A DNA stretch of 64,000 nucleotides from positions 534,141 through 598,140 of the forward strand of contig CAWBOJ010000006.1 of assembly GCA_963790405.1 (NCBI GenBank), in the 5' to 3' direction. Below the pieces are notes generated by a model. That model was not told the origin of the DNA. It worked only from the letters and a program-made list of their open reading frames with translations, and did no database searches. Position numbers and translations under genes: made by a program. This document shows positions 40,260 to 50,438 of this stretch, piece after piece; positions within the stretch are counted from its first letter, which is position 1; every line of letters begins with the position of its first letter. Origin of the DNA: JBGSMX01 sp963790405 (GTDB lineage: Bacteria > Actinomycetota > Coriobacteriia > Anaerosomatales > JAGXFU01).

Positions 40260-42332
40260 ATGGCTGATTGGATTGCGTGGTTGGCTCCTGCGTCCGCCGT
40301 AATCGGCATAGTGGTGGCCATCTACCTCGCGTCCTGGGTTCTGAAGCAGGATCCCGGCACCGAGGAGATGCAGGAAATCTCGAAGGCGACCCAGGAAGGT
40401 GCCCTCGCGTTCCTCCTGCGTGAGTACCGCGTCCTGATCATCTTCGCGGTCATCGTCTCGGTGATCATCGTGATAGTACCCGCGATGCCGTGGCTGACGG
40501 CTGTTTCGTTCCTGACGGGTGCGTTTCTGTCGGCGGCTGCCGGGTACTTCGGCATGTATGTCGCCACTCGCGCTAACTGCCGCACCGCTCAGGCCGCCAC
40601 CAAAGGCATCGCCGGTGCGTTGCAGGTCGCTTTTCGCTCCGGTCTCACGATGGGCCTCACCGTGGCGTCATTCGGGCTCGGCGGTTTGTCTCTGTGGGCC
40701 ATCTTCCTGCTGCTCAACGGTGGCAACCCGCAGCCGGAGATTGTCAACGGTTTCGCGATGGGCGCATCGAGCATCGCGTTGTTCGCTCGTGTTGGAGGCG
40801 GCATCTACACCAAGGCCGCTGACGTGGGAGCCGACTTGGTCGGCAAGGTCGAAGCCGGTATCCCGGAAGACGATCCCCGCAACCCTGCTGTAATCGCTGA
40901 CAACGTTGGTGACAACGTCGGTGACGTCGCTGGTATGGGCGCGGACCTGTTCGAGAGCTTCGTAGGGTCGATCCTGGCGCCCATGGTTCTCGCCATCTCG
41001 CTTTGGGGCGCGACCGGCGGCATCAACTTGCAGTACGGGATCACGGCTCCGCTGCTCATCGCCGCTTTCGGCATCCTCATGTCGATCATCGGACTCTTCG
41101 CGGTTCGTGCGAAGGAGGGCGCCAACCTCCACAATGCCCTCAACATGGGCACGTACGTTGCCGCGATACTCGAGATCGGCTTCATGGCATTCCTGTTCTG
41201 GCACTGGTCCACACGCGAAGCAGATCCATCCAAGATGTGGTTCTTCGGCGCCGTGGTCGCTGGCCTGCTCGCAGGAATCGCGATCGGCAAGATCACCGAG
41301 TACTACTGCTCGGATCACTTCAGCCCGGTCAAGAAGATCGCCGAGGCGAGCGAGACGGGTGCAGCGACGAACATCATCGCAGGTCTGGGCACCGGCATGA
41401 TGTCGACTGCTCTTCCCATCCTGGTTGTCGGCATCGGCATCATCGCGTCCTACGTGATGGGCGGCAAGGCCGACGCGAACGCTGCCTCGGGTATCTACGG
41501 GATTGGCCTGGCTGCTCTTGGAATGTTGTCGATCACCGCGATCACCGTTGGTGTCGACGCGTACGGTCCGGTCGCCGACAACGCCGGTGGTATCGCCGAG
41601 ATGGCCCACATGGGCAAGGACATCCGACAGATCACCGATAGCCTTGATTCGGTTGGCAACACGACCGCCGCTATCGCCAAGGGCTTCGCGATCGGGTCTG
41701 CCGGTCTCACCGCCCTGGCTCTGTTCGTGGCATTCAAAGAGTCCCTCATCGCGGGTGGCGTCTCGCTCAACATGTGTCTCGAGAATCCCTACATCATCGT
41801 CGGTCTGTTCCTCGGTGGCATGTTGCCGTTCCTGTTCGGTGCTCTCACCATGAACGCTGTTGGTCGCGCGGCCTTCTCGATGATCGGTGAGGTTCGCCGT
41901 CAGTTCAAAGAGATTCCCGGCATCATGGAGGGTACCGGCAAGCCTGACTACGCGGCCTGTGTCGACATCTCCACCAAGGCTGCACTCAAAGAGATGGTCG
42001 TCCCTGGTGCGATCGCTGTAGCGGCGCCGCTCCTCGTTGGTGCTGTGAGTGTCGACATGCTGGCGGGTCTGCTCGCCGGCGCGCTCGTCACCGGCTTCCT
42101 GCTGGCTGTCTTCATGGCCAACGCCGGAGGCGCGTGGGACAACGCCAAGAAGTACATCGAGGCTGGTCATCACGGCGGCAAGGGTTCCGATGCGCACAAG
42201 GCTGCGGTCGTCGGTGACACGGTGGGCGATCCGTTCAAGGACACGTCCGGCCCGTCGATGAACATCCTCATCAAGCTCATGACCGTGGTCAGCCTGGTGT
42301 TCGTGCCGCTGTTCATCGCGATTCACGGCTAG
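40260..42332 (+). CDS. hppA: Membrane-bound pyrophosphatase, K+-dependent sequence type
   Basis: A 690-residue, ~16-helix ion pump that couples PPi hydrolysis to H+ or Na+ export. Substrate motifs: GGGIYTKAADVGADLVGKVE, DDPRNPAVIADNVGDNVGD, DAYGPVADNAGG, VGDTVGDPFKDTSGPS. At about residues 466-475 it reads GNTTAAIAKG. Ala after GNTTA is the mark of K+-dependent enzymes (K+-independent ones have Lys). K+-dependent members include both Na+ and H+ pumps, so the ion is open. It has its own promoter and a following hairpin, so it is monocistronic. Confidence 0.96.
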   Translation: MADWIAWLAPASAVIGIVVAIYLASWVLKQDPGTEEMQEISKATQEGALAFLLREYRVLIIFAVIVSVIIVIVPAMPWLTAVSFLTGAFLSAAAGYFGMYVATRANCRTAQAATKGIAGALQVAFRSGLTMGLTVASFGLGGLSLWAIFLLLNGGNPQPEIVNGFAMGASSIALFARVGGGIYTKAADVGADLVGKVEAGIPEDDPRNPAVIADNVGDNVGDVAGMGADLFESFVGSILAPMVLAISLWGATGGINLQYGITAPLLIAAFGILMSIIGLFAVRAKEGANLHNALNMGTYVAAILEIGFMAFLFWHWSTREADPSKMWFFGAVVAGLLAGIAIGKITEYYCSDHFSPVKKIAEASETGAATNIIAGLGTGMMSTALPILVVGIGIIASYVMGGKADANAASGIYGIGLAALGMLSITAITVGVDAYGPVADNAGGIAEMAHMGKDIRQITDSLDSVGNTTAAIAKGFAIGSAGLTALALFVAFKESLIAGGVSLNMCLENPYIIVGLFLGGMLPFLFGALTMNAVGRAAFSMIGEVRRQFKEIPGIMEGTGKPDYAACVDISTKAALKEMVVPGAIAVAAPLLVGAVSVDMLAGLLAGALVTGFLLAVFMANAGGAWDNAKKYIEAGHHGGKGSDAHKAAVVGDTVGDPFKDTSGPSMNILIKLMTVVSLVFVPLFIAIHG

Positions 42333-42377
42333 AAGAGCGTACGGCGCGCTAGCACGCGCGTCTTGGTTTGGGACGAG

Positions 42378-42411
42378 TGCTCCCGGGGGCCTTTTGGGCC
42401 TCTCGGGAGCA
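42378..42411 (+). terminator. Hairpin after hppA
   Basis: TGCTCCCG (42378-42385) and CGGGAGCA (42404-42411) form the stem, with inner GGCC/GGCC pairing. TCGTCGTCT follows, so the U-tract is poor. A terminator is likely but not certain. Confidence 0.6.
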
Positions 42412-42503
42412 TCGTCGTCTAGCGGGATTCAACGTATCGGCATCGAACCCGGTCTATGTGGGGTCGTCTCGGGTACCACTAGATAGGACGGAGAGGAGGG
42501 CGC

Positions 42504-44354
42504 GTGGGTCGCATTTCGGAGGAAGACGTACAGAGAGTCCGTGATGCGATCAGCGTCGTCGACCTCATTTCGGAATCAGTCGTGCTCAAGCAGAAGGGCC
42601 GACTGTACTGGGGTCTGTGTCCGTTCCATCAGGAGAAGACACCATCGTTCAAGGTCGATCCGTCGACGCAGCTGTGGCACTGCTTCGGATGTGGCGAAGG
42701 CGGCGACGTGTTCGGCTTTCTGATGAAGACCGAACATCTCGAGTTCCCCGACGCGATCAGACTGCTCGCCGATCGAGCGAACATCGAGATAGCCGAGACA
42801 GGCGACAGCATGCCTCGCGGACGACGCGAGCGGCTGTGGGCGGCGGGCGACGAAGCGGCTCGTTTCTACCACAAGACGCTCGTCGCCTCTCGAGACACTG
42901 GCCCGTCGGAGGCGCGTGAGTACCTCAAGAAGCGCGGCTTCGGAATCGAGGTCGCGAAGCGCTTCGAATTGGGTTACTCGCCTGGCCGAGGAGCTCTGGC
43001 CGCCCATCTGAAGGCGGAAGGTTTCTCGGCAGAAGAGATGATCGACGCGAATCTGGCACTCCGGGGTGATCGGGACCTCAAAGACCGGTTCTACGAGCGC
43101 GTCATGTTCCCGATACGCGACATCTCGGGACGGATGGTCGGGTTCGGCGGCCGGGTACTTGGCGACAAAGAGCCCAAGTACCTGAACACCCAGGAGACCC
43201 CGGTGTTTCACAAGTCGCGCAACCTCTACGCGATCGATCGTGCGAAGAACGCGATCGTGACTGCGAGACAAGCGGTCGTGGTCGAAGGCTACACCGACGT
43301 CATCGCGATGCATGAGGCGGGGTTCGCAAATGCGGTCGCGACGCTGGGAACCGCTCTGACGAGAGAGCATGTGAAGCTCCTGGCACGGTTCGCGACACAG
43401 GATCGTGTACCTGTTCGATGCCGACGAGGCGGGCCTGCGTGCAGCCGAGCGGGCAGTGGAGTTCATCGATCTTGCCGTGGCACCACGCTCGGGACAGGCG
43501 ATCGAACTGGTGGTTGCCGTTGTCCCCGAAGGCAAGGATCCGGCGGATCTGGCGGCGCACGGGGGACCAGAGGCGATGCGCGAGAGACACTCGGCTCAGC
43601 AGTCCCGCTCATGGAGTTCGTGCTCGATCGTCAGACTTGCCTCACACGACCTGGGTACTCCGGAGGGACGGGCGAGAGCGCTGGCTGAAGCGGCGCTCGG
43701 TGCTCGCGGTGGTGAAGGGCTCGATCCTTGCGCAGGACTACGCCAACTTCGTTGCGGATCGTCTGCATACCGAATACGGGACGGTCATGTCGGCTGTGGA
43801 GCACGCTCGCCCTGCGTTCCAGGCGCCTGCGTCAAACGACCAGGAGAGCGCAACATCCGAGCGCGACCGTCGGCCGTATCGATCTGGGACCTTCTGCGAG
43901 AGCCGAGCGCGAGTTGGTAGGACTCTTCGGTAGAGATGTTGAACTACGCACAAAGGCACGTGCATTGCTTGATTCGGATTTGCTCGTGGACCCGGTGGCA
44001 CGCAGACTCCTTGAACGGATTGAGGAGGCGGGAGCCGTCCCGGGTACAGATGTGGTGACAAGACTTCAGTCCGAGCACCCCGATGATGCGGAGATGCTGT
44101 CGGGGTTGTTGATGGACGGTGACGGGAACGAAGAGATAGGCGACCAGACGCCGCGAGCTGTTAAGAAGGCTGAAGGAGTTTGCCCTCGAGCGTCAAATCA
44201 GAGAGAAGAGAGCTCGAACTGAAGTCGCTGGACGAGACCAGGGACCGTGTCCGGTCCGATGAACTATACTCGGGAGACAACGGCACTGATGATCCGTCTC
44301 GAAGAGACGAGACAGGGTCATGTGACCGACGACGATATGAAAGTGTGGGGATAG
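42504..44354 (+). CDS. dnaG: DNA primase (about nine frameshifts in the second half)
   Basis: Makes RNA primers for replication. The N-terminal zinc ribbon is CPFHQEKTPSF with HCFGCGEGGDVF. The RNA-polymerase core contains DRFYERVMFPIRDISGRMVG, and TOPRIM has VVVEGYTDVIAMHEAGF and YLFDADEAG. The first 890 bases are clean. From about 43,395 the frame advances repeatedly (near 43,395, 43,590, 43,660, 43,700, 43,870, 44,155, 44,215, 44,265). The last residues are TDDDMKVWG before TAG 44354. Expected length ~614 codons. GTG 42504 follows GGAGAGGAGGG. It is coupled to rpoD one base downstream. Confidence 0.94.
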
Positions 44355-44355
44355 C

Positions 44356-45727
44356 GTGGCTGTGAAGCCGGATACCAAGACCGCCAAATCGAGCGCGACT
44401 CGTACGAGTCAAGCCGCAGATACCGGCACCAAGCGCGCAAAGGGCGCAGCCGGCACATCTGATGAAGGTACGACTGAAGAGTTGAAGCTTGCCGAGGTGA
44501 AGACGCTCACCAAGATGGGCAAGAAGAAGGGCAATCTGACCGAGGAGGAGATCCAAAGCGCCATCGGCGATCTGGATCTCTCTGACGAGCAGGTTGACTC
44601 GATCTATGCGGCGTTCAAGAAATCGGGCATCGCGATTCTCGATGAACCCGACGAGGCCGTCGCGATCCGATGATGCAGACTCCGACTCCGACTCTGACGA
44701 TGAGGACTCTCCGGAGAAGGAACAGATCAACATACCCCTTCCCAAGCCGGCCAAGGCTGGCAAGAAGAAGGGCAAGAAGCGTGGCGGCGACACGGGTCTG
44801 GCGCCTCTGACGGGTGATCCCGTCCGCATGTATCTCAAGGAGATCGGCAAGGTACCACTGCTGACTGCGGCGCAAGAAGTCGATCTGGCCATGAAGATCG
44901 AAGCTGGCCTGGAGGCAACTGCCCGCATGGAACAGGCCGAGGAGCAAAACGTCGCGCTGGATCGCGCCGAGCGACGTCGTGTTCGCCGTATCGAGCAGGT
45001 CGGGCTCGAAGCGAAGCAGCAGCTTGTTGAGGCGAACTTGCGCCTCGTCGTGTCAATCGCCAAGCGCTATGTCGGTCGCGGCATGCTCTTCTTGGATCTC
45101 ATCCAGGAGGGCAACCTCGGTCTCATTCGAGCCGTCGAGAAGTTCGACTACACGAAGGGCTACAAGTTCTCCACGTATGCGACGTGGTGGATCCGTCAGG
45201 CCATCACGCGTGCAATCGCGGACCAGGCCCGCACGATCCGTATCCCGGTGCACATGGTCGAGACGATCAACAAGCTCATTCGGGTGCAGCGCCAGTTGCT
45301 TCAGGAACTGGGTCGCGAACCCACGCCCGAGGAGATCGGCGATCAGATGGAGATGACGGCGGATCGCGTTCGAGAGATCCTCAAGATCTCACAAGAGCCG
45401 GTCAGCCTCGAGACGCCCATCGGCGAAGAGGAAGACTCCCAGCTCGGCGACTTCATCGAAGACGGCGAAGCTGTCGTGCCTCCGGACGCGGCCTCCTTCT
45501 CGATGCTGCAAGAGCAGCTTTCGAAGGTGCTCGATGGTCTTTCGGAGCGCGAGCGCAAGGTCATCGAGTTGAGGTTCGGACTCACCGACGGACACCCGCG
45601 GACACTTGAAGAAGTGGGCAGGGAGTTCGGCGTCACGCGCGAGCGGATCAGACAGATCGAGAGCAAGACCCTGTGCAAGCTCCGCCATCCTTCGCGGTCG
45701 AGCAAGCTTAAGGACTACCTGGAGTAG
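44356..45727 (+). CDS. rpoD: Primary RNA polymerase sigma factor (one frameshift)
   Basis: The housekeeping sigma-70. A basic and acidic N-terminal region (~110 residues; KRAKGAAGTSDEGTTEELKL) precedes region 1.2 (DPVRMYLKEIGKVPLLTAAQ), region 2 (FLDLIQEGNLGLIRAVEKFD, FSTYATWWIRQAITRAIADQ), region 3 and region 4 (LRFGLTDGHPRTLEEVGREF, GVTRERIRQIESK). The frame shifts +1 near 44,668 within an Asp/Ser run; the repaired length is 457 codons. GTG 44356 follows the dnaG stop by one base. The dnaG-rpoD pair is the classic macromolecular synthesis operon. The 3' end overlaps the opposing HD-GYP gene by 20 bases. Confidence 0.96.
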
Positions 45728-47235
45728 CGACGAGAATCTCGGGTGACGAGTCCGTCTGGGGCAACACGAACCCACGTTCCCGAAACAGTCGGATGCATGC
45801 GACTGTGGCCTCGGGATCGTAGAGTTTTCCGCTGTTGCGCTCGATTTCTTCGAGCGCTGCGTCGAGTCCTGCGGCGACCTTGTACGGTCGGTGCGAAGAC
45901 ATTGCCTCGACTACGTCTGCGACAGCCAGGATCTTTGATCCTCGCAGAATGTCGTCGCCAGCAATGCCATGCGGATATCCACTGCCGTTGAGTCGCTCAT
46001 GATGCTGCACGATGTAGTCCGCTATGGGCCACGGGAAGTCGATAGAGGCTAGAACGTCATAGGCGACCTCGGGGTGCATCTTGATGAGAGCGAACTCGAC
46101 ATCGTTCAGGGTACGCGGTTTGGTGAGGATCTCGGCGGGGACGTAGACCTTGCCGATGTCGTGGATGAGTCCAGCCATGCGGATTCCGTTGCAGAAGTCA
46201 TCATCGAGGCCCATCTCGGCTGCGATCGCTGTGGCGAGTGCGGCGACACGCTCCTGGTGTCCTGCGGTGTACGGGTCGCGAGCCTCCACGATCTTGGCTA
46301 TAGCCGTGATGGAGCCGTCCAGCATTTCGGAGAGTTTGGCAACTGTCACCGCTAGATCACGCTTCGTGGCCTTCTGCAGGGTGACGTCGGTGAACAGGGC
46401 GATCATCCCGGCCGCCTCGTCGGGACTGCCCAGAGGGGCGGCCGAGACTGACACGTCGATGGTCTCTCCCTGCCTCGTGCGCATGCGTGCCTCGTAGGCG
46501 TTCAAAGGGCCGGCGACGCGGCGCATGACATCGAGGCAGTGTTCACCGTCGGCTGTGAGGAGTGGGCAGGATGCCCCGATCGTGTCCTCGGCAGACCATC
46601 CGAAGATGTCTTCCGCCGCCTGGTTCCACATGGTGACGAGTCCGTTCTCGGCGAGAGTGACAATCGCCACAGGTGAGGCCAGAAGACTCCACGCAGCGCC
46701 TGTTCGGCGTCGAGCAGCTGGCTTGCAGTGCGAGTGAGTTCCAGGTTCGTCGTACGAGTCTCTTCGAGCTGGCGCTCAAGCTTGTTCACAAGGCGAGCGT
46801 TGTACTCCTTGAGAACCTTCGATTCGTCCACCTCGGGAATGACCGGCGTGGTGTAGTCTCCACGCTCGGTGAGGTTCAGGAGCTCATCGACGGCCTTCAG
46901 AAGCGAGTTCGGGTCCATCGGCTTGACGAGGAACCGGTCGGCACCGACGCTCTTGGCGAAACGCTCGTCGTCGGACTCGGTGTAGTTTGCTGTGTAGAAC
47001 ACCAGGGGTATCGCGCCGAGCTTGGGGTCTGCGCGCCATTCGCGACAGAGCTGGTAGCCATCCATTCGTGGCATGAGGATGTCACTGATGATCAGGTCCG
47101 GCGGCGTTCTCGCGGGCGATCTCGAGGGCCTGCACGCCGTCCTCGGCCTCCAGGAGGTCATGGCCTGCGGAACGCAGGATCGACACCGAGCAGGTAACGG
47201 CTGGCCTCGTCGTCGTCGGCCACGAGGATGTGCAC
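45708..47235 (-). CDS. Response regulator with REC, PAS and HD-GYP domains (frameshifted)
   Basis: A predicted c-di-GMP phosphodiesterase under phospho-relay control, ~509 residues after repair. REC: HILVADDDEASRYLL with phospho-Asp in LIISDILMPRMDGYQ and Lys in FLVKPMDPNSL. A coiled coil follows (RLVNKLERQLEETRTTNLEL), then PAS (ENGLVTMWNQAAEDIFGWSA) and HD-GYP: LIHDIGKVYVPAEILTKP and QHHERLNGSGYPHG with intact GYP. Frames change near 47,190, 47,100 and 46,690; the last is not a simple +1. GTG 47235 follows GAAGGG. No partner histidine kinase is adjacent. It converges on rpoD. Confidence 0.88.
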
Positions 47236-47317
47236 GTTGTGCCCTTCTGTCGCGCCGGTCGGGCTTTGCGATACGCTACTTTCACAGGATACCCCCGCTG
47301 AACTGTGGGGAAACGAC

Positions 47318-47342
47318 GAGGCCGCCTGTAGAAGGCGACCTC
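47318..47342 (-). terminator. Terminator after tRNA-Asn
   Basis: On the minus strand GAGGTCGCC pairs with GGCGGCCTC (one U-G) around a 7-base loop, followed by GTCGTTTCC. It begins 11 bases after the tRNA. Confidence 0.65.
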
Positions 47343-47352
47343 GATGACTGAC

Positions 47353-47428
<76 letters not shown>

Positions 47429-47466
47429 ATGTGGTGTCCGGAGTGGCGACCCCGGACGCGTCGAGG

Positions 47467-47495
47467 ATTATACGGAACGCACAGTCGGCAAGCAA
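47467..47495 (-). promoter_or_regulatory. Promoter of tRNA-Asn
   Basis: On the minus strand TTGCTT (47495-47490) and TATAAT (47472-47467) are spaced by 17 bases, 38 bases before the tRNA 5' end. Confidence 0.7.
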
Positions 47496-47540
47496 GGATT
47501 GCGCTACACTATGCCTTTGCGAACTGTCGTCGACCAACGT

Positions 47541-47615
47541 GGGCCCGTAGCTCAATGGCGGAGCAGGGGACTCATAATCCCTTGGTTGCAGGTTCGAGTC
47601 CTGCCGGGCCCACCA
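47541..47615 (+). tRNA. tRNA-Met (CAT), elongator type
   Basis: Acceptor GGGCCCG pairs fully with CGGGCCC, including a G1-C72 pair, which excludes the initiator (it has a 1-72 mismatch). The anticodon loop CTCATAA lies on a GGGGA/TCCCT stem. Encoded CCA. An Ile2 tRNA with modified CAT cannot be fully excluded. The amidase gene starts 12 bases downstream. Confidence 0.9.
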
Positions 47616-47626
47616 CAGGCGATCAC

Positions 47627-48713
47627 ATGTCCACAAGCCGTACCGCACGCAGAGAAGGCCTCCGTGGCCGTCGCACGAAGCTGATGGTTTTCGGCGGAGT
47701 GGCGGTCGTTGTGGCGCTTCTGCTGGTTGCAGTCGTGGCCTTCGCGCGGGGAGTGGGTGACGCGCCTGCGGACGAAGCCGACCTTGGGGTGGTCGTCGAG
47801 TCCCAAGAGACCGTCGAGACGTCCGCGGCACCCGTTCTCCAAGCATCATCTCCGGCGAGCACGACGGTCGAAGTCCCCGACATCGTGGGTCGACCTGTGA
47901 AAGAGGCGCAACTCGTGCTCTCCGCAGCGGGTTTGCTGCTCGAGGTTCGTGTGGATCAGTCGGCCGTTGGCGCCACGGACACCGTCCTGACGCAGGATCC
48001 GGCCCCGGGTGAGCTGGTGATGTCTGACGCAGTCATCAGTGTCACGGTGCCGGCAGCGGAAGGCGTTGCTGCGGCAAGTGCGTCGCAAGGCGTGGTGGTT
48101 TGCATCGATCCGGGGCACCAGTCGAAATCCGATCTTTCACCCGAACCGATCGGTCCGGGTGCGACCGAGACAAAAGAGCGCGTGCGTGGCGGCACGACCG
48201 GGATAGCGACCAGAATCCCGGAGTACGAGATCGCTTTGCAGATATCGATGAACCTGAAGCGGCAGCTTGAGGCCGAGGGTATCACCGTGGTGATGACGCG
48301 AACGACCAACGATGTGAATGTCTCGAACGCCGAACGTGCCCAGATCGCCAACGAGGCAGGTGCGGCGCTGTTCGTGCGCGTACATGCCGACGGAAGCACC
48401 GACCAAAGCGTCGCGGGGATCACGACTCTGTATCCGGCCGCGAACACGTGGACTCGGCCTTACGCCGAGGACAGCAAGCGGGCGGCCGGTATCATCCAGG
48501 ATGCAGTCGCTTCATCGACCGGTGGCGTGTCGACGCGGCACGGTGCCACGCGACGACATCAGCGGATTCAACTGGGCCCGGGTGCCGAGCGTGCTTGTGG
48601 AGTGCGGCTTCATGTCCAACCCGGTCGAGGACAAGTTGCTCGCCAGTCCACACTATCAAGATGAACTGGCCAAGGGCATGACATTGGGAATCCTGACGTA
48701 CCTGGGGAGGTAG
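47627..48713 (+). CDS. N-acetylmuramoyl-L-alanine amidase with PASTA domain (one frameshift)
   Basis: An exported peptidoglycan hydrolase cleaving the stem peptide from muramic acid. A signal anchor (LMVFGGVAVVVALLLVAVVA) and Ser/Ala linker lead to one PASTA domain (VEVPDIVGRPVKEAQLVLSA to AVISVTVP), then Amidase_3: VVCIDPGHQSKSD, the catalytic Glu in RIPEYEIALQIS, FVRVHADGS, and VLVECGFMSNPVEDKLL. The usual His in the FVRVHAD strand is kept. The frame shifts +1 near 48,535; the repaired length is 362 codons. ATG 47627. Confidence 0.9.
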
Positions 48714-48715
48714 GC

Positions 48716-49416
48716 GTGGCAGAGCGCGGGAGCATGGGACGATCGCTGCTGATCGGCGGGCTGCTCGGCGTTCTCGTCGTGGCAGTGGCGCTCGCGGCGG
48801 TGCTGCTGGGATCTGCGGACATCCTGAGCAGCGGAAGCGAGCCCCCTGCCGATGTGCTGGTCATTGCGATCACTCGGACGGCGAAGGCGCAGCTGTCGCA
48901 GGCGTCGTCTTCGTGGTGGACTCTGAAGGCAGTGTCACTGTCGTAGACACGAACACGCAGGTCACGATACCCGGGACGACATACGATCGGTTGCGCGACG
49001 CGTACTCGTTCGGCGGGGGAGCGGCTGTGGCGGCGGGGTACGCCGAGGCCACGGGTGAGGAAGCGGGTGCGTGGGTCGTTCTGCCTGCCGAAGTGTGGAT
49101 GGGCCTGGTCGATGATGCAGGGGGCGTCGAGGTCGATGTGCCCGCGGAGACGAACGTGTTCGTCGACGACGAGCTGTATTCGCTTGAGGCTGGCAAGGGC
49201 GTGCTTTCGGGCGCGGAGCTGAGTGCTCTTGCGGTCGCAGCGTCAGACTCCGAGTGGGCGTCGTCGAAGGCGTCCCGGCTTGCAGTGTCCGATGCGGTCG
49301 CCGAAGTCGTGGTGTCGTCGTGGGGCGAAGTTGTGGATGCGGTGACGGCCGGGGACGCGAGTTCGAGCGTCGATTCCGAGAAGCTCAGCGAGTTCGCAGC
49401 TCAGTCGGGGCTGTGA
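48716..49416 (+). CDS. Divergent LytR-CpsA-Psr (LCP)-like protein (frameshifted)
   Basis: About 233 codons after repair. It has one N-terminal membrane helix (LLIGGLLGVLVVAVALAAVL) and a soluble domain. The blocks VDTNTQVTIPGTTYDRLRDA, YSFGGGAAVAAGY and GLVDDAGGVEVDVP match the order of LCP domains, which attach glycopolymers to peptidoglycan. The arginines that bind pyrophosphate in standard LCP proteins are not obvious, so activity is uncertain. The frame moves by +2 (probably two insertions) near 48,880-48,915. GTG 48716 is two bases after the amidase stop. Confidence 0.65.
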
Positions 49417-49475
49417 CGCGCGCCTCATTGATGGCCGCTGGTCGCTTGCACGTGGAAAGCGCAGGCAGTTACCCG

Positions 49476-49481
49476 TATAAT
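49476..49481 (+). promoter_or_regulatory. Perfect -10 box upstream of the 49,556 gene
   Basis: TATAAT stands alone; no -35 at 16-18 bases is convincing. It lies 75 bases before the next start codon. Confidence 0.35.
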
Positions 49482-49555
49482 CTCTGAAGATGTGTTTGAA
49501 AGGGCTGCATTGATGTGCGGCCTATATCCGCCAGGGGATTGGCAGGCGTAGCAGT

Positions 49556-50379
49556 ATGAATCAGCAGCAGAACAATCCCAAGCGATCGGTCGGCGTGCCG
49601 GTCTTGATCGCGCTACTCGCAATAGCGGCATTCGCCGCAGCATTCTACCTCCTCGACGGTATGTCTCTTGTCGAGGATATTCTCGGCGGGGATGTGGTGG
49701 CGCAGGAGCCTGCGTCATCGACTCCGGCCAGTGGAACGACTCAGGCGGCCGAGCAAGTCGCCGAGGAGACTGCCCCAAGCGGACTCGTGCTGCCAGACGG
49801 CATGACCGAGGAGTTCGCACTGCGCATCTGGCAAGAGCAGATCGACTCGCAGGCGAACATCATGCGTCTGGTTTCGGACGAGGTCGCGCGAATCGTGATC
49901 ACGAACGTCACGCAAGACGGGGACGAGGCGGTTCTGGATATCACGGCCGAGTTCAGGGACGACACTTCCGCGCCGGGCAAGCTCGGCATGCGCAAGTTCG
50001 GCGAGAACTGGTACTTCGCGTATGTGAGCGGGATGCGGGATGCGGACACGGGTGGCTCGCGGATGACGTCGACGCGGGACGGGTGATCGCCTCCGAGTCC
50101 GATCTGCCCGCATCTCGAGGACGTGGACGTGCGCGGTGCTGAACACGATTCTCGAAGCAGCAGGAGCAGAGCGCTGCGGTGCTCGAGGAGTACGCGAGCG
50201 GCAAGGTTGCGAGCGTTGACGTGGATGAGGTCGTTCCCGGGACGGACACGGCGACTCTCAAGATCGTCATGGACGAAGCTGACGAGACCGGAGTTGGCGA
50301 GGTCGTCGTGATTTCCAAGGAGATCGACGGCGACACGCTCTGGTTCATCGCGCGCTTCACGAAGCAGGCAAGCCAGTGA
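49556..50379 (+). CDS. Membrane-anchored protein of unknown function (frameshifted)
   Basis: I do not recognise this protein. An N-terminal helix (VGVPVLIALLAIAAFAAAFY) is followed by a Ser/Thr/Ala/Gln linker, then a soluble region with IVITNVTQDGDEAVLDITAE and KLGMRKFGENWYFAYVSG, and a second similar strand-rich segment VASVDVDEVVPGTDTATLKI ending WFIARFTKQASQ. The two parts could be a repeated beta domain. The joint (about 50,070-50,180) is broken by several frameshifts, so the middle cannot be read. It lies between LCP-like and Wzz/kinase genes, suggesting an envelope role. Confidence 0.6.
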
Positions 50380-50438
50380 CAGTGTGTCCGAGTATGCCCG
50401 CTACTCGCAGCATCGATTCGTAGCAGGGCGGAGGGCTC

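Noticed and set aside
40668..42326. Long minus-strand ORF opposite hppA (about 550 codons); similar long reverse ORFs lie opposite corC and ppdK
   Set aside because: High-GC shadows of strongly supported genes; their Arg/Asp/His-rich translations match no family.
47541..47615. Initiator tRNA-fMet
   Set aside because: G1-C72 pairs, whereas initiators carry a mismatch there.
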